In this document: one piece after another, positions 1-6,018 of the stretch | How positions within the stretch are numbered: position 1 is the stretch's first letter | How the letters are laid out: each line of letters starts with the position of its first letter | NCBI GenBank assembly: GCA_004000625.1 | Contig: SAUS01000107.1 | Location: forward strand, 1-6,303 | Source: Candidatus Cibiobacter qucibialis | Lineage (GTDB): Bacteria > Bacillota > Clostridia > Oscillospirales > Ruminococcaceae | Length of the DNA stretch: 6,303 nt | Direction of reading: 5' to 3' | The notes under the pieces: model-generated | What the model was told of the DNA's origin: nothing | Databases searched by the model: none | What the model saw: only the letters and a program-made list of their open reading frames with translations | Translations under genes and position numbers: made by a program

Positions 1-139
1 GGGTGGTGGACTTACCGCAGCCGGAAGGACCGACGAAAACGATAAATTCCTTATCAGCGATTTCCAGGTTGAAATCCTTAACGGCAGTAACATTGCCCGG
101 ATAGATTTTGTAAATATGACGGCAACTAATGCTGGCCAT
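1..139 (-). CDS. ugpC: Sugar ABC importer ATPase, MsmK/UgpC type (5' part only)
   Basis: Only the first 46 codons are in the window; the gene continues beyond the left edge. The reading starts MASISCRHIYKIYPG and reaches a complete Walker A motif, GPSGCGKST, at residues 37-45. Tyr13 is placed where the nucleotide-stacking A-loop aromatic sits. This pattern (KIYPG, AVKDFNL, EFIVFVGPSGCGKST) is characteristic of the MsmK/UgpC/MalK ATPases, which energise carbohydrate importers of the CUT1 type, often several permeases sharing one ATPase. It would act on the cytoplasmic face of the membrane. The ATG at 139-137 has a GGAGGT site at 153-148 with an 8-nt spacer, which fixes the start. The C-terminal regulatory (TOBE) domain that separates MsmK-like from other importer ATPases is not visible, so substrate cannot be stated. 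The divergent AraC regulator next door fits sugar-responsive control. The gene symbol is a family label. Confidence 0.88.
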   Translation of the reverse strand, partial: MASISCRHIYKIYPGNVTAVKDFNLEIADKEFIVFVGPSGCGKSTT

Positions 140-174
140 GGGTCATTACCTCCAAATTGGTTTTTATGATTTTA

Positions 175-205
175 TTGATACGCTCAGCACGTATTTTTCT
201 TGACA
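175..205 (-). promoter_or_regulatory. Weak candidate promoter for the importer ATPase
   Basis: On the minus strand TTGTCA (205-200) is followed after 19 nt by TATCAA (180-175). Both boxes deviate from consensus and the spacer is long, which would suit a promoter that needs an activator. It lies upstream of the ribosome binding site at 153-148. The -35 uses the same bases as the -35 of the opposite araC promoter. No better minus-strand promoter was found in this gap. Confidence 0.3.
178..194. promoter_or_regulatory. Inverted repeat ATACG-N7-CGTAT, possible operator
   Basis: ATACG at 178-182 and CGTAT at 190-194 form a perfect 5-bp inverted repeat with a 7-bp spacer. It lies in the divergent regulatory region and overlaps the candidate importer promoter. 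Its size and spacing could fit a dimeric repressor or activator site, but five base pairs is short and no cognate protein is identified. Confidence 0.25.
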
Positions 206-228
206 AATCTATAATAACAGGGTACGAT
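200..228 (+). promoter_or_regulatory. Promoter of the araC-family gene
   Basis: A perfect TTGACA at 200-205 is followed by a 17-nt spacer and TACGAT at 223-228. This is a good sigma-A-type promoter with predicted transcription start near 235, about 35 nt before the TTG start codon. The TATAAT at 210-215 is too close to this -35 to be its partner. Confidence 0.7.
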
Positions 229-257
229 TGAAAAAGATATAGCACTTTATTGATATT

Positions 258-263
258 GGAGGT
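258..263 (+). promoter_or_regulatory. Ribosome binding site fixing a TTG start
   Basis: GGAGGT with a 6-nt spacer to TTG at 270. An in-frame TAG at 240-242 and the lack of any ATG or GTG between it and 270 leave TTG as the only start that fits this site. Confidence 0.8.
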
Positions 264-269
264 CAGAAA

Positions 270-1070
270 TTGATATTTGATCCAACCACCTGCTGCGCCT
301 GCGCCGCAGTGCAGGAGCTGCAGGGCGAAGCGCCGCTTACCCTTTCCGGCGAGGGCCTTTGGGCAGGGGTACTTTCCAGCGGGCAGTGCGTGCTGGAATG
401 CCCCGGCAGCCAGAGCGCGGCGGGCTCCTCCGGCGATCTTTTGCTGGGCTTTGGCACCTTCACGCTGCGGCCCGTTACCCCCTGCCATCTGCTGTGCGTG
501 CGGCTGACCGGGCTGGCCGTGCAGCAGTTTTTGGCCGGGCTGCCGCAGCCGCGCTTTGCGGATGGGGCTTCCTGCCCCAGTGCAGCGGAGCTGCTGGCCC
601 GCGTGTGCGGTGCCGGGAATGCCGACGATGCCGCCAGCGCCGCCGCCCCCTACACCCTGCTGTGCGCCCTTGCCCACGGGGACGAGGAATCCCGCCGTCT
701 TTCGCCGTTGGTAGCCCGCGCGGTGGAAGCCATCCGCGATAACTACATGGCCCTGTACGGCGTGGAAGAACTCAGCGCCCAGCTTGGGGTCAGCAAGTGC
801 CACCTTGTGCGGGTCTTTTCTTCCGAGATGGGCATGCCGCCGGGCCGCTTTTTGACCAGCGTGCGCATTGAAGCTGCCAAACTGCTGCTGGCCGAGCGGG
901 AGTACAGCCTGGAAATGATCGCAGGGCTGTGCGGTTTTTCCGGTGCCAACTACCTGTGCCGCGTGTTTAAGCGGGAAACGGGTTTAAGTCCCGCTGCCTG
1001 GCGTGAAACCGCCGCCCACAAAGCCGTGGTGCAAAAGCTGCCCGCCCGCAACAACGAAATCTATGTGTAA
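270..1070 (+). CDS. AraC-family transcriptional regulator
   Basis: A 266-residue protein with the standard AraC/XylS layout. The C-terminal third (about 146-250) is a double helix-turn-helix DNA-binding domain: the first HTH is about residues 164-188 (GVEELSAQLGVSKCHLVRVF), the second about 213-238, containing IAGLCGFSGANYLCRVFKRETG-like family features and followed by LSPAAWR, the usual end of the domain. The N-terminal part (1-140) should be a ligand-sensing domain, probably a small cupin-like fold, but I do not recognise its sequence. It is rich in cysteine: 8, 9, 11, 40, 44, 72, 76, 102, 113 and 132. The start is TTG at 270, supported by GGAGGT. It is divergent from the MsmK/UgpC-type ATPase, so control of sugar uptake is the likely role, by inference. 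The coding region is visibly more GC-rich than the flanking DNA. No clear intrinsic terminator follows; the palindromic element starting 24 bp downstream could form one. Confidence 0.92.
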   Translation: MIFDPTTCCACAAVQELQGEAPLTLSGEGLWAGVLSSGQCVLECPGSQSAAGSSGDLLLGFGTFTLRPVTPCHLLCVRLTGLAVQQFLAGLPQPRFADGASCPSAAELLARVCGAGNADDAASAAAPYTLLCALAHGDEESRRLSPLVARAVEAIRDNYMALYGVEELSAQLGVSKCHLVRVFSSEMGMPPGRFLTSVRIEAAKLLLAEREYSLEMIAGLCGFSGANYLCRVFKRETGLSPAAWRETAAHKAVVQKLPARNNEIYV

Positions 1071-1094
1071 AAGCAGTTCATTTTGTATCCTTAT

Positions 1095-1266
1095 GGCAAT
1101 ACCGCACAATTCTAAGTGCCGATACGGCGAGCGAGGTGCGGCAGATGCCAAGCCAAAAGCGCAGATAATACTGGATGTCTTATCGAGCATTTTGGCAACG
1201 CAGATGCCGTGCCGCAGCTGCCGGAGCGGTGCTTAAGCCGCAAGGCGGGAATTGTGCGGTGTTGCC
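1095..1266 (+). mobile_element. MITE-like palindromic element, complete copy
   Basis: A 172-bp non-coding element. Its ends are 18-bp terminal inverted repeats with one mismatch: GGCAATACCGCACAATTC at 1095-1112 and GAATTGTGCGGTGTTGCC at 1249-1266. It is flanked directly by TTAT at 1091-1094 and TTAT at 1267-1270, a plausible 4-bp target duplication. Further arms pair inside: TGCGGCA 1137-1143 with TGCCGCA 1210-1216, and GCCAAAA 1152-1158 with TTTTGGC 1190-1196 plus GATAA 1164-1168 with TTATC 1180-1184, closing on an 11-nt loop. The right 77 bp recur exactly, inverted, at 6227-6303. It encodes no transposase, so any movement would need a helper in trans. A structured repeat family of another kind (for example REP/BIME-like) is the main alternative. 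Confidence 0.75.
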
Positions 1267-1395
1267 TTATATAAAGAAGAAACATTTGTGTATCCAGAAA
1301 CAACCTATTTCCTATCGAGACCGTAGGGGCTATGCTTCATAATAAAAGACGCTTCCCCCCTGTTCGGCTGTATTCCCCACTTTTTCGCGTTTTGC

Positions 1396-1406
1396 GTTGA
1401 CTCAAC
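1396..1406. promoter_or_regulatory. Palindrome GTTGACTCAAC over the -35 box, candidate operator
   Basis: An 11-bp perfect palindrome with a single central base covers the -35 hexamer of the exporter promoter. Repressor binding here would block RNA polymerase. No regulator for it is identified in the window; the AraC and GntR proteins are both candidates only by proximity. Confidence 0.3.
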
Positions 1407-1425
1407 CGTTCCCGTCCTATATACT
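1397..1425 (+). promoter_or_regulatory. Promoter of the ABC exporter operon
   Basis: TTGACT at 1397-1402, a 17-nt spacer, and TATACT at 1420-1425 give a near-consensus sigma-A-type promoter. Transcription should start near 1432, leaving a leader of about 65 nt before the GTG start. Upstream, 1267-1396 shows no gene or other site I can support. Confidence 0.75.
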
Positions 1426-1433
1426 GAAAAATA

Positions 1434-1464
1434 CGGCACTTTTGCCGCCGACCGGGCTGCCCGG
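1434..1464 (+). promoter_or_regulatory. Two short hairpins in the exporter leader
   Basis: CGGCA (1434-1438) pairs with TGCCG (1443-1447) around a 4-nt loop, and CCGGG (1452-1456) pairs with CCCGG (1460-1464) around a 3-nt loop. Both lie at the predicted 5' end of the exporter mRNA, before the AGGAGG at 1484-1489. No run of T follows, so they are not terminators as seen; they might stabilise the 5' end or act in regulation. Confidence 0.4.
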
Positions 1465-1496
1465 CTGTATCCCTGCAAGGAAAAGGAGGAGATGCC

Positions 1497-3281
1497 GTGA
1501 TTTTCGGCAAGTACATCAACCGTTATTACCTCAAAAATGCGCCCGTGCTGCTGCTTGGGCTGCTGGCCCTTTTAACGGTTGACTATATCCAGCTGTTGAT
1601 CCCCCAGTTTTACCGTCTGGTCATCAACGGGGTCAACCTGGGGCAGGTGGTCGTAAACGGCCAGACCCTGCTCTTTACCAAAGAGGTTTTGCTGCAGCAC
1701 ATCTGCCTGCCCATGATCTGGATCGTGGTGCTCATGGTCATTGGGCGCTTTTTGTGGCGTATCTGCTTTTTCGGCTCCGCTGTGCGGGTTGCTGCCAACC
1801 TGCGCGAGCGGATGTTTGACCACAGCCGCCAGCTTTCGCAGCAGTATTACCAAGTTAACAAGGTCGGCAACCTGATGAGCCTTTACACCAATGATATTGA
1901 TACCATCCAGGAATGTTTTGGTGATGGTATCCTGATGTTCTTTGACGCTTTGGTTCTCGGCCTGATGGCCCTGTATAAAATGTGGCGCATGGATTATAAG
2001 CTCACCCTGCTGGCTTTGATCCCTGCCCTCATCATGTTCAGCATCGGCACCGTCATGGGTACCGCCATGACCAAGCGCTGGGAAGAACGCCAACAGGCAT
2101 TCTCCGATCTTTCAGACTTTGCACAGGAGAATTTCTCCGGCATTGCCGTTATCAAGGCGTTTGTCAAAGAGCTGAAAGAGCTCATGGCGTTCCGCAAGCT
2201 AAACAAACAGAACGAGGAGATCAACGTCATCTACACCAAAATTGCCACCCTGCTGGAAGTGCTCGTGACCCTGTTTGTCGAATCCGTCATCTGTGTCATC
2301 CTGGGGTATGGCGGTTATCTGGTCTACCAGGGCCGGTTCAACGCGGGCCAGCTGGTAGAGTACATCGGCTATTTTGAGGCCATCGTCTGGCCCATCATGG
2401 CAATTTCCATGCTGATCGAAAAGACCTCCCGCGGCAAGGCTTCCCTGAACCGCATCACCGAGCTGCTGGACGCCCCCATTGATGTGGCCGACCGCCCCGG
2501 CGTGCAGGAGCTGCAGAACCCGCAGGGCAGTGTGGAATTCCGCCACCTGACCTTCCGCTACCCGGACGGCGAATACGATGTGCTGCAGGATATCTCCTTC
2601 ACCATCCACCCCGGCGAAAGCGTGGGCATTGTGGGCAAGACCGGCGCGGGCAAAACGGCGCTGGTGGACCTGCTGCTGCGCACCTACAACGTGCCGGACG
2701 GCACCCTGTTTGTGGACGGCAAGGACGTGAACACCCTGTCCATCCATTCTGTGCGCGCTGCCTGCGCCTATGTTCCACAGGACAATTTCCTCTTCTCGGA
2801 TACCATCGCCCACAACATCGGCTTTGGTGTGGACGATGCCTCCCCCGAAATGATCGACCACGCCGCCAGCCTGGCCGATGTGCGGGACAACATCGTGGAC
2901 TTTAAGGATGGTTACGAAACCGTTCTGGGTGAGCGCGGCGTGACCGTTTCCGGCGGCCAGAAGCAGCGCATCTCCATTGCACGCGCCCTGCTGAAAGACG
3001 CCCCCATCCTGATTCTGGATGACTCTGTTTCCGCTGTGGACACCCGCACCGAAAAAATCATTCTGGACAACCTGAAATCCAGCCGCGCCAACAAGACCAC
3101 CCTGCTGATTGCCCACCGCATTTCCACGGTGGAGCGGCTGGACAAGATCATCTTCCTGGCTGATGGCAAGATTGAGGCCGTCGGCCCCCACGATGAGCTG
3201 TACACCAGCTGCCCCAAGTACCGCCGCATGGTGGACCTGCAGCGGCTGGAAGATGAAGCCGGAGGTGATGACAATGCTTAA
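1497..3281 (+). CDS. Heterodimeric ABC exporter subunit with degenerate ATP site (BmrC/LmrC/TM287-like)
   Basis: A 594-residue half-transporter: a membrane domain (about residues 15-315) fused to a nucleotide-binding domain (about 335-580). Visible motifs are the A-loop Tyr355, Walker A GKTGAGKT (380-387, Lys386), Q-loop Gln428, signature VSGGQ (484-488), Walker B ending ILILDD (Asp508) and H-loop His540. The residue after the Walker B Asp is Asp509 rather than the catalytic Glu. This substitution is a hallmark of the BmrC, LmrC and TM287 subunits, whose own ATP site hydrolyses poorly; the signature here is canonical and should complete the active site of the partner. These pairs export drugs or other amphipathic compounds across the cytoplasmic membrane; the real substrate is unknown. 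The loop after the first membrane segment (about 42-66) is long and polar. The start is GTG at 1497 with AGGAGG at 1484-1489 and a 7-nt spacer. The last 8 nt overlap the partner gene. Confidence 0.95.
   Translation: MIFGKYINRYYLKNAPVLLLGLLALLTVDYIQLLIPQFYRLVINGVNLGQVVVNGQTLLFTKEVLLQHICLPMIWIVVLMVIGRFLWRICFFGSAVRVAANLRERMFDHSRQLSQQYYQVNKVGNLMSLYTNDIDTIQECFGDGILMFFDALVLGLMALYKMWRMDYKLTLLALIPALIMFSIGTVMGTAMTKRWEERQQAFSDLSDFAQENFSGIAVIKAFVKELKELMAFRKLNKQNEEINVIYTKIATLLEVLVTLFVESVICVILGYGGYLVYQGRFNAGQLVEYIGYFEAIVWPIMAISMLIEKTSRGKASLNRITELLDAPIDVADRPGVQELQNPQGSVEFRHLTFRYPDGEYDVLQDISFTIHPGESVGIVGKTGAGKTALVDLLLRTYNVPDGTLFVDGKDVNTLSIHSVRAACAYVPQDNFLFSDTIAHNIGFGVDDASPEMIDHAASLADVRDNIVDFKDGYETVLGERGVTVSGGQKQRISIARALLKDAPILILDDSVSAVDTRTEKIILDNLKSSRANKTTLLIAHRISTVERLDKIIFLADGKIEAVGPHDELYTSCPKYRRMVDLQRLEDEAGGDDNA
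3261..3266 (+). promoter_or_regulatory. Ribosome binding site choosing the second exporter start
   Basis: GGAGGT sits inside the end of the first exporter gene. It is 7 nt from ATG at 3274 but only 1 nt from the in-frame ATG at 3268, so 3274 is the better start. Its position favours translational coupling of the two subunits, giving balanced amounts for a heterodimer. Confidence 0.75.
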
Positions 3282-5157
3282 TATAAACCCGCTTTTGCTG
3301 GTTGGCGGCGTCATCGGTGCCGTTACCGCGCTGCTGATTTTTGCTTACGCTTCGGTCAAAGATAAAAAGACCGCCATGGGTTTTGAGCGCACCATGGCAG
3401 ACGGCGAGATTCTGCGCCGCCTGTTCGCCTATGCCAAACCGTACTGGGCCAAGTTTCTTCTGGTTCTCTTCCTGATGCTCTTCTCCATCGCTTACGACAT
3501 TATCTCTCCCCTAATCGTCGGTGCAATCGAAGAACTTGTCGCCGCCGATTTTGCCCTCAGCCGCCTGTTCGCTTCGGTCGCGGTCTATGCGGGGGTTCTG
3601 GTGTTCTCGATGGCAAGCACCTATTTTCAGGCGGTCATTCTGCAGCGGGTCGGCCAGCGCATCATCTCCGATCTGCGCGAGGATCTGTTCACCCACATTG
3701 AGTCCCTCTCCCACGAGCAGCTCAACGAGATCCCGGTTGGCAAGCTTGTTACCCGCGTTACCAACGATACCAACGCCATTTCCATGATGTTCACCAACCT
3801 TTTGGTGAACCTGATCAAAAATGCGTTCGTCATTTTGGGCATTCTGGTGGCCATGCTCTGCCTGAACTATGAGCTGACCCTGATGGTGCTCTGCTTTGTT
3901 CCCTTCATCGTCATCTTCACTGTCGTCTTCCGCAAGTTTTCCCGCCGGGCCTACCGTAAGGTCAAGGATGCCACCACTGACATCAACACCTATCTTTCGG
4001 AGAACCTTTCCGGTATCAAGGTCACCCAGATTTTTGGCCGCGAGGACGAAAAGATGGCGGAGTTCTACCAAAAAAGCCAGACCCTTTCCAAGGTCACACA
4101 GGAACAGATTTTTGTGTTCGGCGTATTCCGCCCGCTGGTCTACATGCTGTACATCAGCTCTATTTTGTGCCTGTTCTACCTGGGCGGCATGGGCCACCTG
4201 AACAACGTTTCTTTCCTGGGGCAGACCATCACCGGCGGCACCATCGTCACCTTCTACATGTACATTTCCAAGTTCTTTACCCCCATCCAGAACCTGGCCG
4301 AGCAGTTCAACTGGCTGCAATCCGCGCTGGCCTCGTCGGAAAAAGTCTTTTCTATTATGGACATTCAGCCCAAGCTGGTGGATGCCCCCGACGCCATTGA
4401 GCTGACCGATGTAAAAGGCGAAATTGAGTTCCGCGATGTCTGGTTCAGCTATATTCCCGGCGAATGGGTGCTGCAGGGCGTTTCGTTCCATGTTTCCCCG
4501 CGGGAAACCGTGGCTTTTGTCGGTTCCACCGGCTCCGGCAAAAGCACCATCCTGTCCCTCATCTGCCGCAATTACGAGTTCCAGAAGGGCGAAATTCTGA
4601 TTGACGGCATCGACATCCGCAAAATCAAAATTTCTTCCCTCCGCCGCCATTTTGGACAAATGCTGCAGGATGTTTTCCTCTTTTCCGGCACCATCCGCAG
4701 CAACATTGTCCTGCGGGAGGATAACATCTCGGACGAAGAGATCATGCAGGTCTGCCGCTATGTCAACGCTGACCACTTCATCAACAAGCTGGACCACGGC
4801 CTGGATGAGGAAGTGCGCGAGCGCGGCAACAACTTCTCCGCCGGTCAGCGCCAGCTGCTCAGCTTTGCCCGCACGATCATCCACAAGCCCAGCGTGATGA
4901 TTCTGGACGAAGCAACCGCCAACATTGATACCGAAACCGAGCTTTTGATTCAGGATTCTCTGGAAAAAATGCGCACCGTCGGCACCATGCTGATCGTTGC
5001 CCACCGCCTTTCCACCATCCAGCACGCGGACAACATCATCGTGCTGTCCCACGGCAAAATTCTGGAGCAGGGCAGCCACCAGGAGCTGCTGGCCCGTCAT
5101 GGGCGGTACTATCAGCTGTACACCCTGCAATACCACAAAGAACAGCTCAGTTCCTGA
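3274..5157 (+). CDS. Heterodimeric ABC exporter subunit with canonical ATP site (BmrD/LmrD/TM288-like)
   Basis: A 627-residue half-transporter. Residues 6-26 form a hydrophobic segment, followed by a basic stretch (KDKK, 29-32) and then the usual membrane domain (about 58-350). The nucleotide-binding domain (about 383-620) shows A-loop Tyr393, Walker A GSTGSGKST (417-425, Lys423), Q-loop Gln465, signature FSAGQ (521-525), Walker B ILDE with Asp545 and catalytic Glu546, and H-loop His577. The intact Glu546 with a deviant signature (FSAGQ, not LSGGQ) is the exact complement of the upstream subunit: one hydrolytic and one degenerate composite site per heterodimer, as in TM287/288, LmrCD and BmrCD. 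The segment TPIQNLAEQFNWLQSALAS before the nucleotide domain closely resembles this family. The gene overlaps its partner by 8 nt and ends at a TGA just before a terminator. Multidrug or lipid-like export is the family role; the substrate is not shown by the sequence. Confidence 0.95.
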   Translation: MLNINPLLLVGGVIGAVTALLIFAYASVKDKKTAMGFERTMADGEILRRLFAYAKPYWAKFLLVLFLMLFSIAYDIISPLIVGAIEELVAADFALSRLFASVAVYAGVLVFSMASTYFQAVILQRVGQRIISDLREDLFTHIESLSHEQLNEIPVGKLVTRVTNDTNAISMMFTNLLVNLIKNAFVILGILVAMLCLNYELTLMVLCFVPFIVIFTVVFRKFSRRAYRKVKDATTDINTYLSENLSGIKVTQIFGREDEKMAEFYQKSQTLSKVTQEQIFVFGVFRPLVYMLYISSILCLFYLGGMGHLNNVSFLGQTITGGTIVTFYMYISKFFTPIQNLAEQFNWLQSALASSEKVFSIMDIQPKLVDAPDAIELTDVKGEIEFRDVWFSYIPGEWVLQGVSFHVSPRETVAFVGSTGSGKSTILSLICRNYEFQKGEILIDGIDIRKIKISSLRRHFGQMLQDVFLFSGTIRSNIVLREDNISDEEIMQVCRYVNADHFINKLDHGLDEEVRERGNNFSAGQRQLLSFARTIIHKPSVMILDEATANIDTETELLIQDSLEKMRTVGTMLIVAHRLSTIQHADNIIVLSHGKILEQGSHQELLARHGRYYQLYTLQYHKEQLSS

Positions 5158-5177
5158 TTTTATCTTCCATAACAGCA

Positions 5178-5226
5178 GTGCCCCCTGCAGCAATGCAAAG
5201 CTGCCGGGGGCACATGTTATTTTGTT
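5178..5226 (+). terminator. Intrinsic terminator of the exporter operon
   Basis: GTGCCCCC (5178-5185) pairs with GGGGGCAC (5206-5213); after one mismatch GCAG (5187-5190) pairs with CTGC (5201-5204), leaving a 10-nt loop. A T-rich tract (ATGTTATTTTGTTATTTT, from 5214) follows on the plus strand. It starts 21 nt after the exporter stop. The hairpin lies beyond the stop of the convergent gntR gene and may also end that transcript, though the minus-strand tail is not T-rich. Confidence 0.82.
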
Positions 5227-5944
5227 ATTTTGCTTTTTTGTCCGCTTCGGCGGTTGTTTTGGGCTGTGCATCCGCTGCCTGTTTCAGGGCTTCCTGCTCA
5301 GAAAAATGCTGGATAATTTTATCTTTTGCCAGCTGCAAATGGCGCTTGTTGATGGCCCTTGCCTCGTCCGCATTGTTGGTCAGCAGGCAGTGCACAATAT
5401 CGCGGTGCTCTTCCATCGATTCATTAAAGCGCTGGGTACTTGTCAGCGAATAAATACGGAACTGCTGGTTCAGCGAATGGATCCTTGCATACATGGATTC
5501 CAAAAGGCTGTTGCCGCACAGTTCAATCAGCAGCCCGTGCAGCTTAGAATCTATATCCGTGTAGGCACGCAGGTCCTTTTGGGCGTGCAGCCGCTCCATC
5601 TCGTTCAGGCAGTCGATCAGCTGCTGCATATCCGCCGTGGTCAGGTGGTGCTGCAGCTTGCTGATGGCGTAATCTTCCAGCAGAACGCGCAGGTCAAAAA
5701 TTTCCTCAATGTCCCGCGCGGTAAACTCTTTTACAAACACACCCTTGTTAGGGATCTCCACCACCAGCCCGTCCGAAGCCAGCTGGCGCAGTGCTTCCCG
5801 GATGGGGCTGCGGCTCACGCACAGGCGCTCTGCCAGCTCGTTTTCCTGCAGCCACTGGCCGGGAGCAAATCTTCCTTCGCAGATATCATCCTTCAGGATC
5901 TGATACACCTGATTGCGGATCGTTTTGATTGGGCGGCGTTCCAT
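5225..5944 (-). CDS. GntR-family regulator, FadR subfamily with FCD domain
   Basis: A 239-residue protein. Residues 7-70 are a winged helix-turn-helix of GntR type, with the family pattern NELAERLCVSRSPIREALRQ and the wing GLVVEIPNKGVFV. Residues about 77-212 are an all-helical FCD effector domain. Its usual metal-binding residues can be picked out: Asp132 and His136 (DSKLH), His180 (EEHRD) and His202 (KRHLQ), so a bound metal and an organic acid ligand are likely by family knowledge. The last about 25 residues are a charged, Ala/Lys-rich tail that looks disordered. The start chosen is ATG at 5944 (MERRPIKTIRNQ), with AAGGAA at 5951-5956 and a 6-nt spacer. A longer reading from ATG at 5992 has no ribosome binding site. 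The gene is convergent with the exporter operon and has its own promoter, so its targets may lie outside the window; autoregulation is common in this family. Confidence 0.92.
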   Translation of the reverse strand: MERRPIKTIRNQVYQILKDDICEGRFAPGQWLQENELAERLCVSRSPIREALRQLASDGLVVEIPNKGVFVKEFTARDIEEIFDLRVLLEDYAISKLQHHLTTADMQQLIDCLNEMERLHAQKDLRAYTDIDSKLHGLLIELCGNSLLESMYARIHSLNQQFRIYSLTSTQRFNESMEEHRDIVHCLLTNNADEARAINKRHLQLAKDKIIQHFSEQEALKQAADAQPKTTAEADKKAK

Positions 5945-5950
5945 AGCTCT

Positions 5951-5956
5951 TTCCTT
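5951..5956 (-). promoter_or_regulatory. Ribosome binding site choosing the gntR start
   Basis: On the minus strand AAGGAA lies 6 nt before ATG at 5944-5942. The upstream ATG at 5992-5990 is preceded by a pyrimidine-containing sequence without any purine-rich site, so the shorter protein is preferred. Confidence 0.65.
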
Positions 5957-6018
5957 CACTTTCCCTTGTGCGGGTTGGCCCCCGCAGCGCATCCGTATTA
6001 ACCGGAGATATTTCTATT

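Larger units (their letters stand above)
171..255. repeat. Direct repeats TTTATTGATA, candidate regulator boxes
   Basis: A perfect 10-bp repeat TTTATTGATA occurs at 171-180 and 246-255, 75 bp apart. A shorter version, ATTGATATT, recurs at 269-277 across the araC start codon, exactly 20 bp after the same string at 249-257. The left box lies just upstream of the importer ribosome binding site and the right boxes lie between the araC promoter and its start. AraC-type proteins often bind direct half-sites about two helical turns apart, so these may be AraC sites with autoregulation. The region is AT-rich, so chance is possible. Confidence 0.35.

Noticed and set aside
210..215. TATAAT between the araC promoter boxes
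   Set aside because: Only 4 nt after TTGACA and without another -35 at 16-18 nt upstream on the plus strand.
126..803. Open frame of 225 codons on the minus strand across araC
   Set aside because: It overlaps the AraC gene and the intergenic promoter and ends inside the start of the importer ATPase in another frame; low-complexity Ala/Gly/Gln content.
984..1190. Short minus-strand frame starting inside the palindromic element (MLDKTSS...)
   Set aside because: It reads across a repeat boundary into the end of araC and has no upstream ribosome site. Repeats of this kind produce spurious small proteins.
1491..1500. Two-codon frame ATG-CCG-TGA overlapping the exporter GTG start
   Set aside because: The ATG is only 2 nt from AGGAGG, too close to initiate, and two codons have no plausible role.
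3109..3273. N-terminal extension of 55 codons for the second exporter subunit
   Set aside because: It lies out of frame inside the first subunit's H-loop region; GGAGGT at 3261-3266 places the real start at 3274.
2199..3314. Open frame of 371 codons on the minus strand across the first exporter gene
   Set aside because: Same reason: an antisense shadow of a clear nucleotide-binding domain, with no domain of its own.
3511..5271. Long open frame of 586 codons on the minus strand across the second exporter gene
   Set aside because: It lies opposite a fully supported ABC gene, has no recognisable motifs and a composition rich in His, Gln and Gly, as expected for an antisense shadow of GC-biased codons.
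5945..5992. 16-codon longer start for the GntR regulator
   Set aside because: No ribosome binding site precedes ATG at 5992-5990, while ATG at 5944-5942 has AAGGAA at proper distance.
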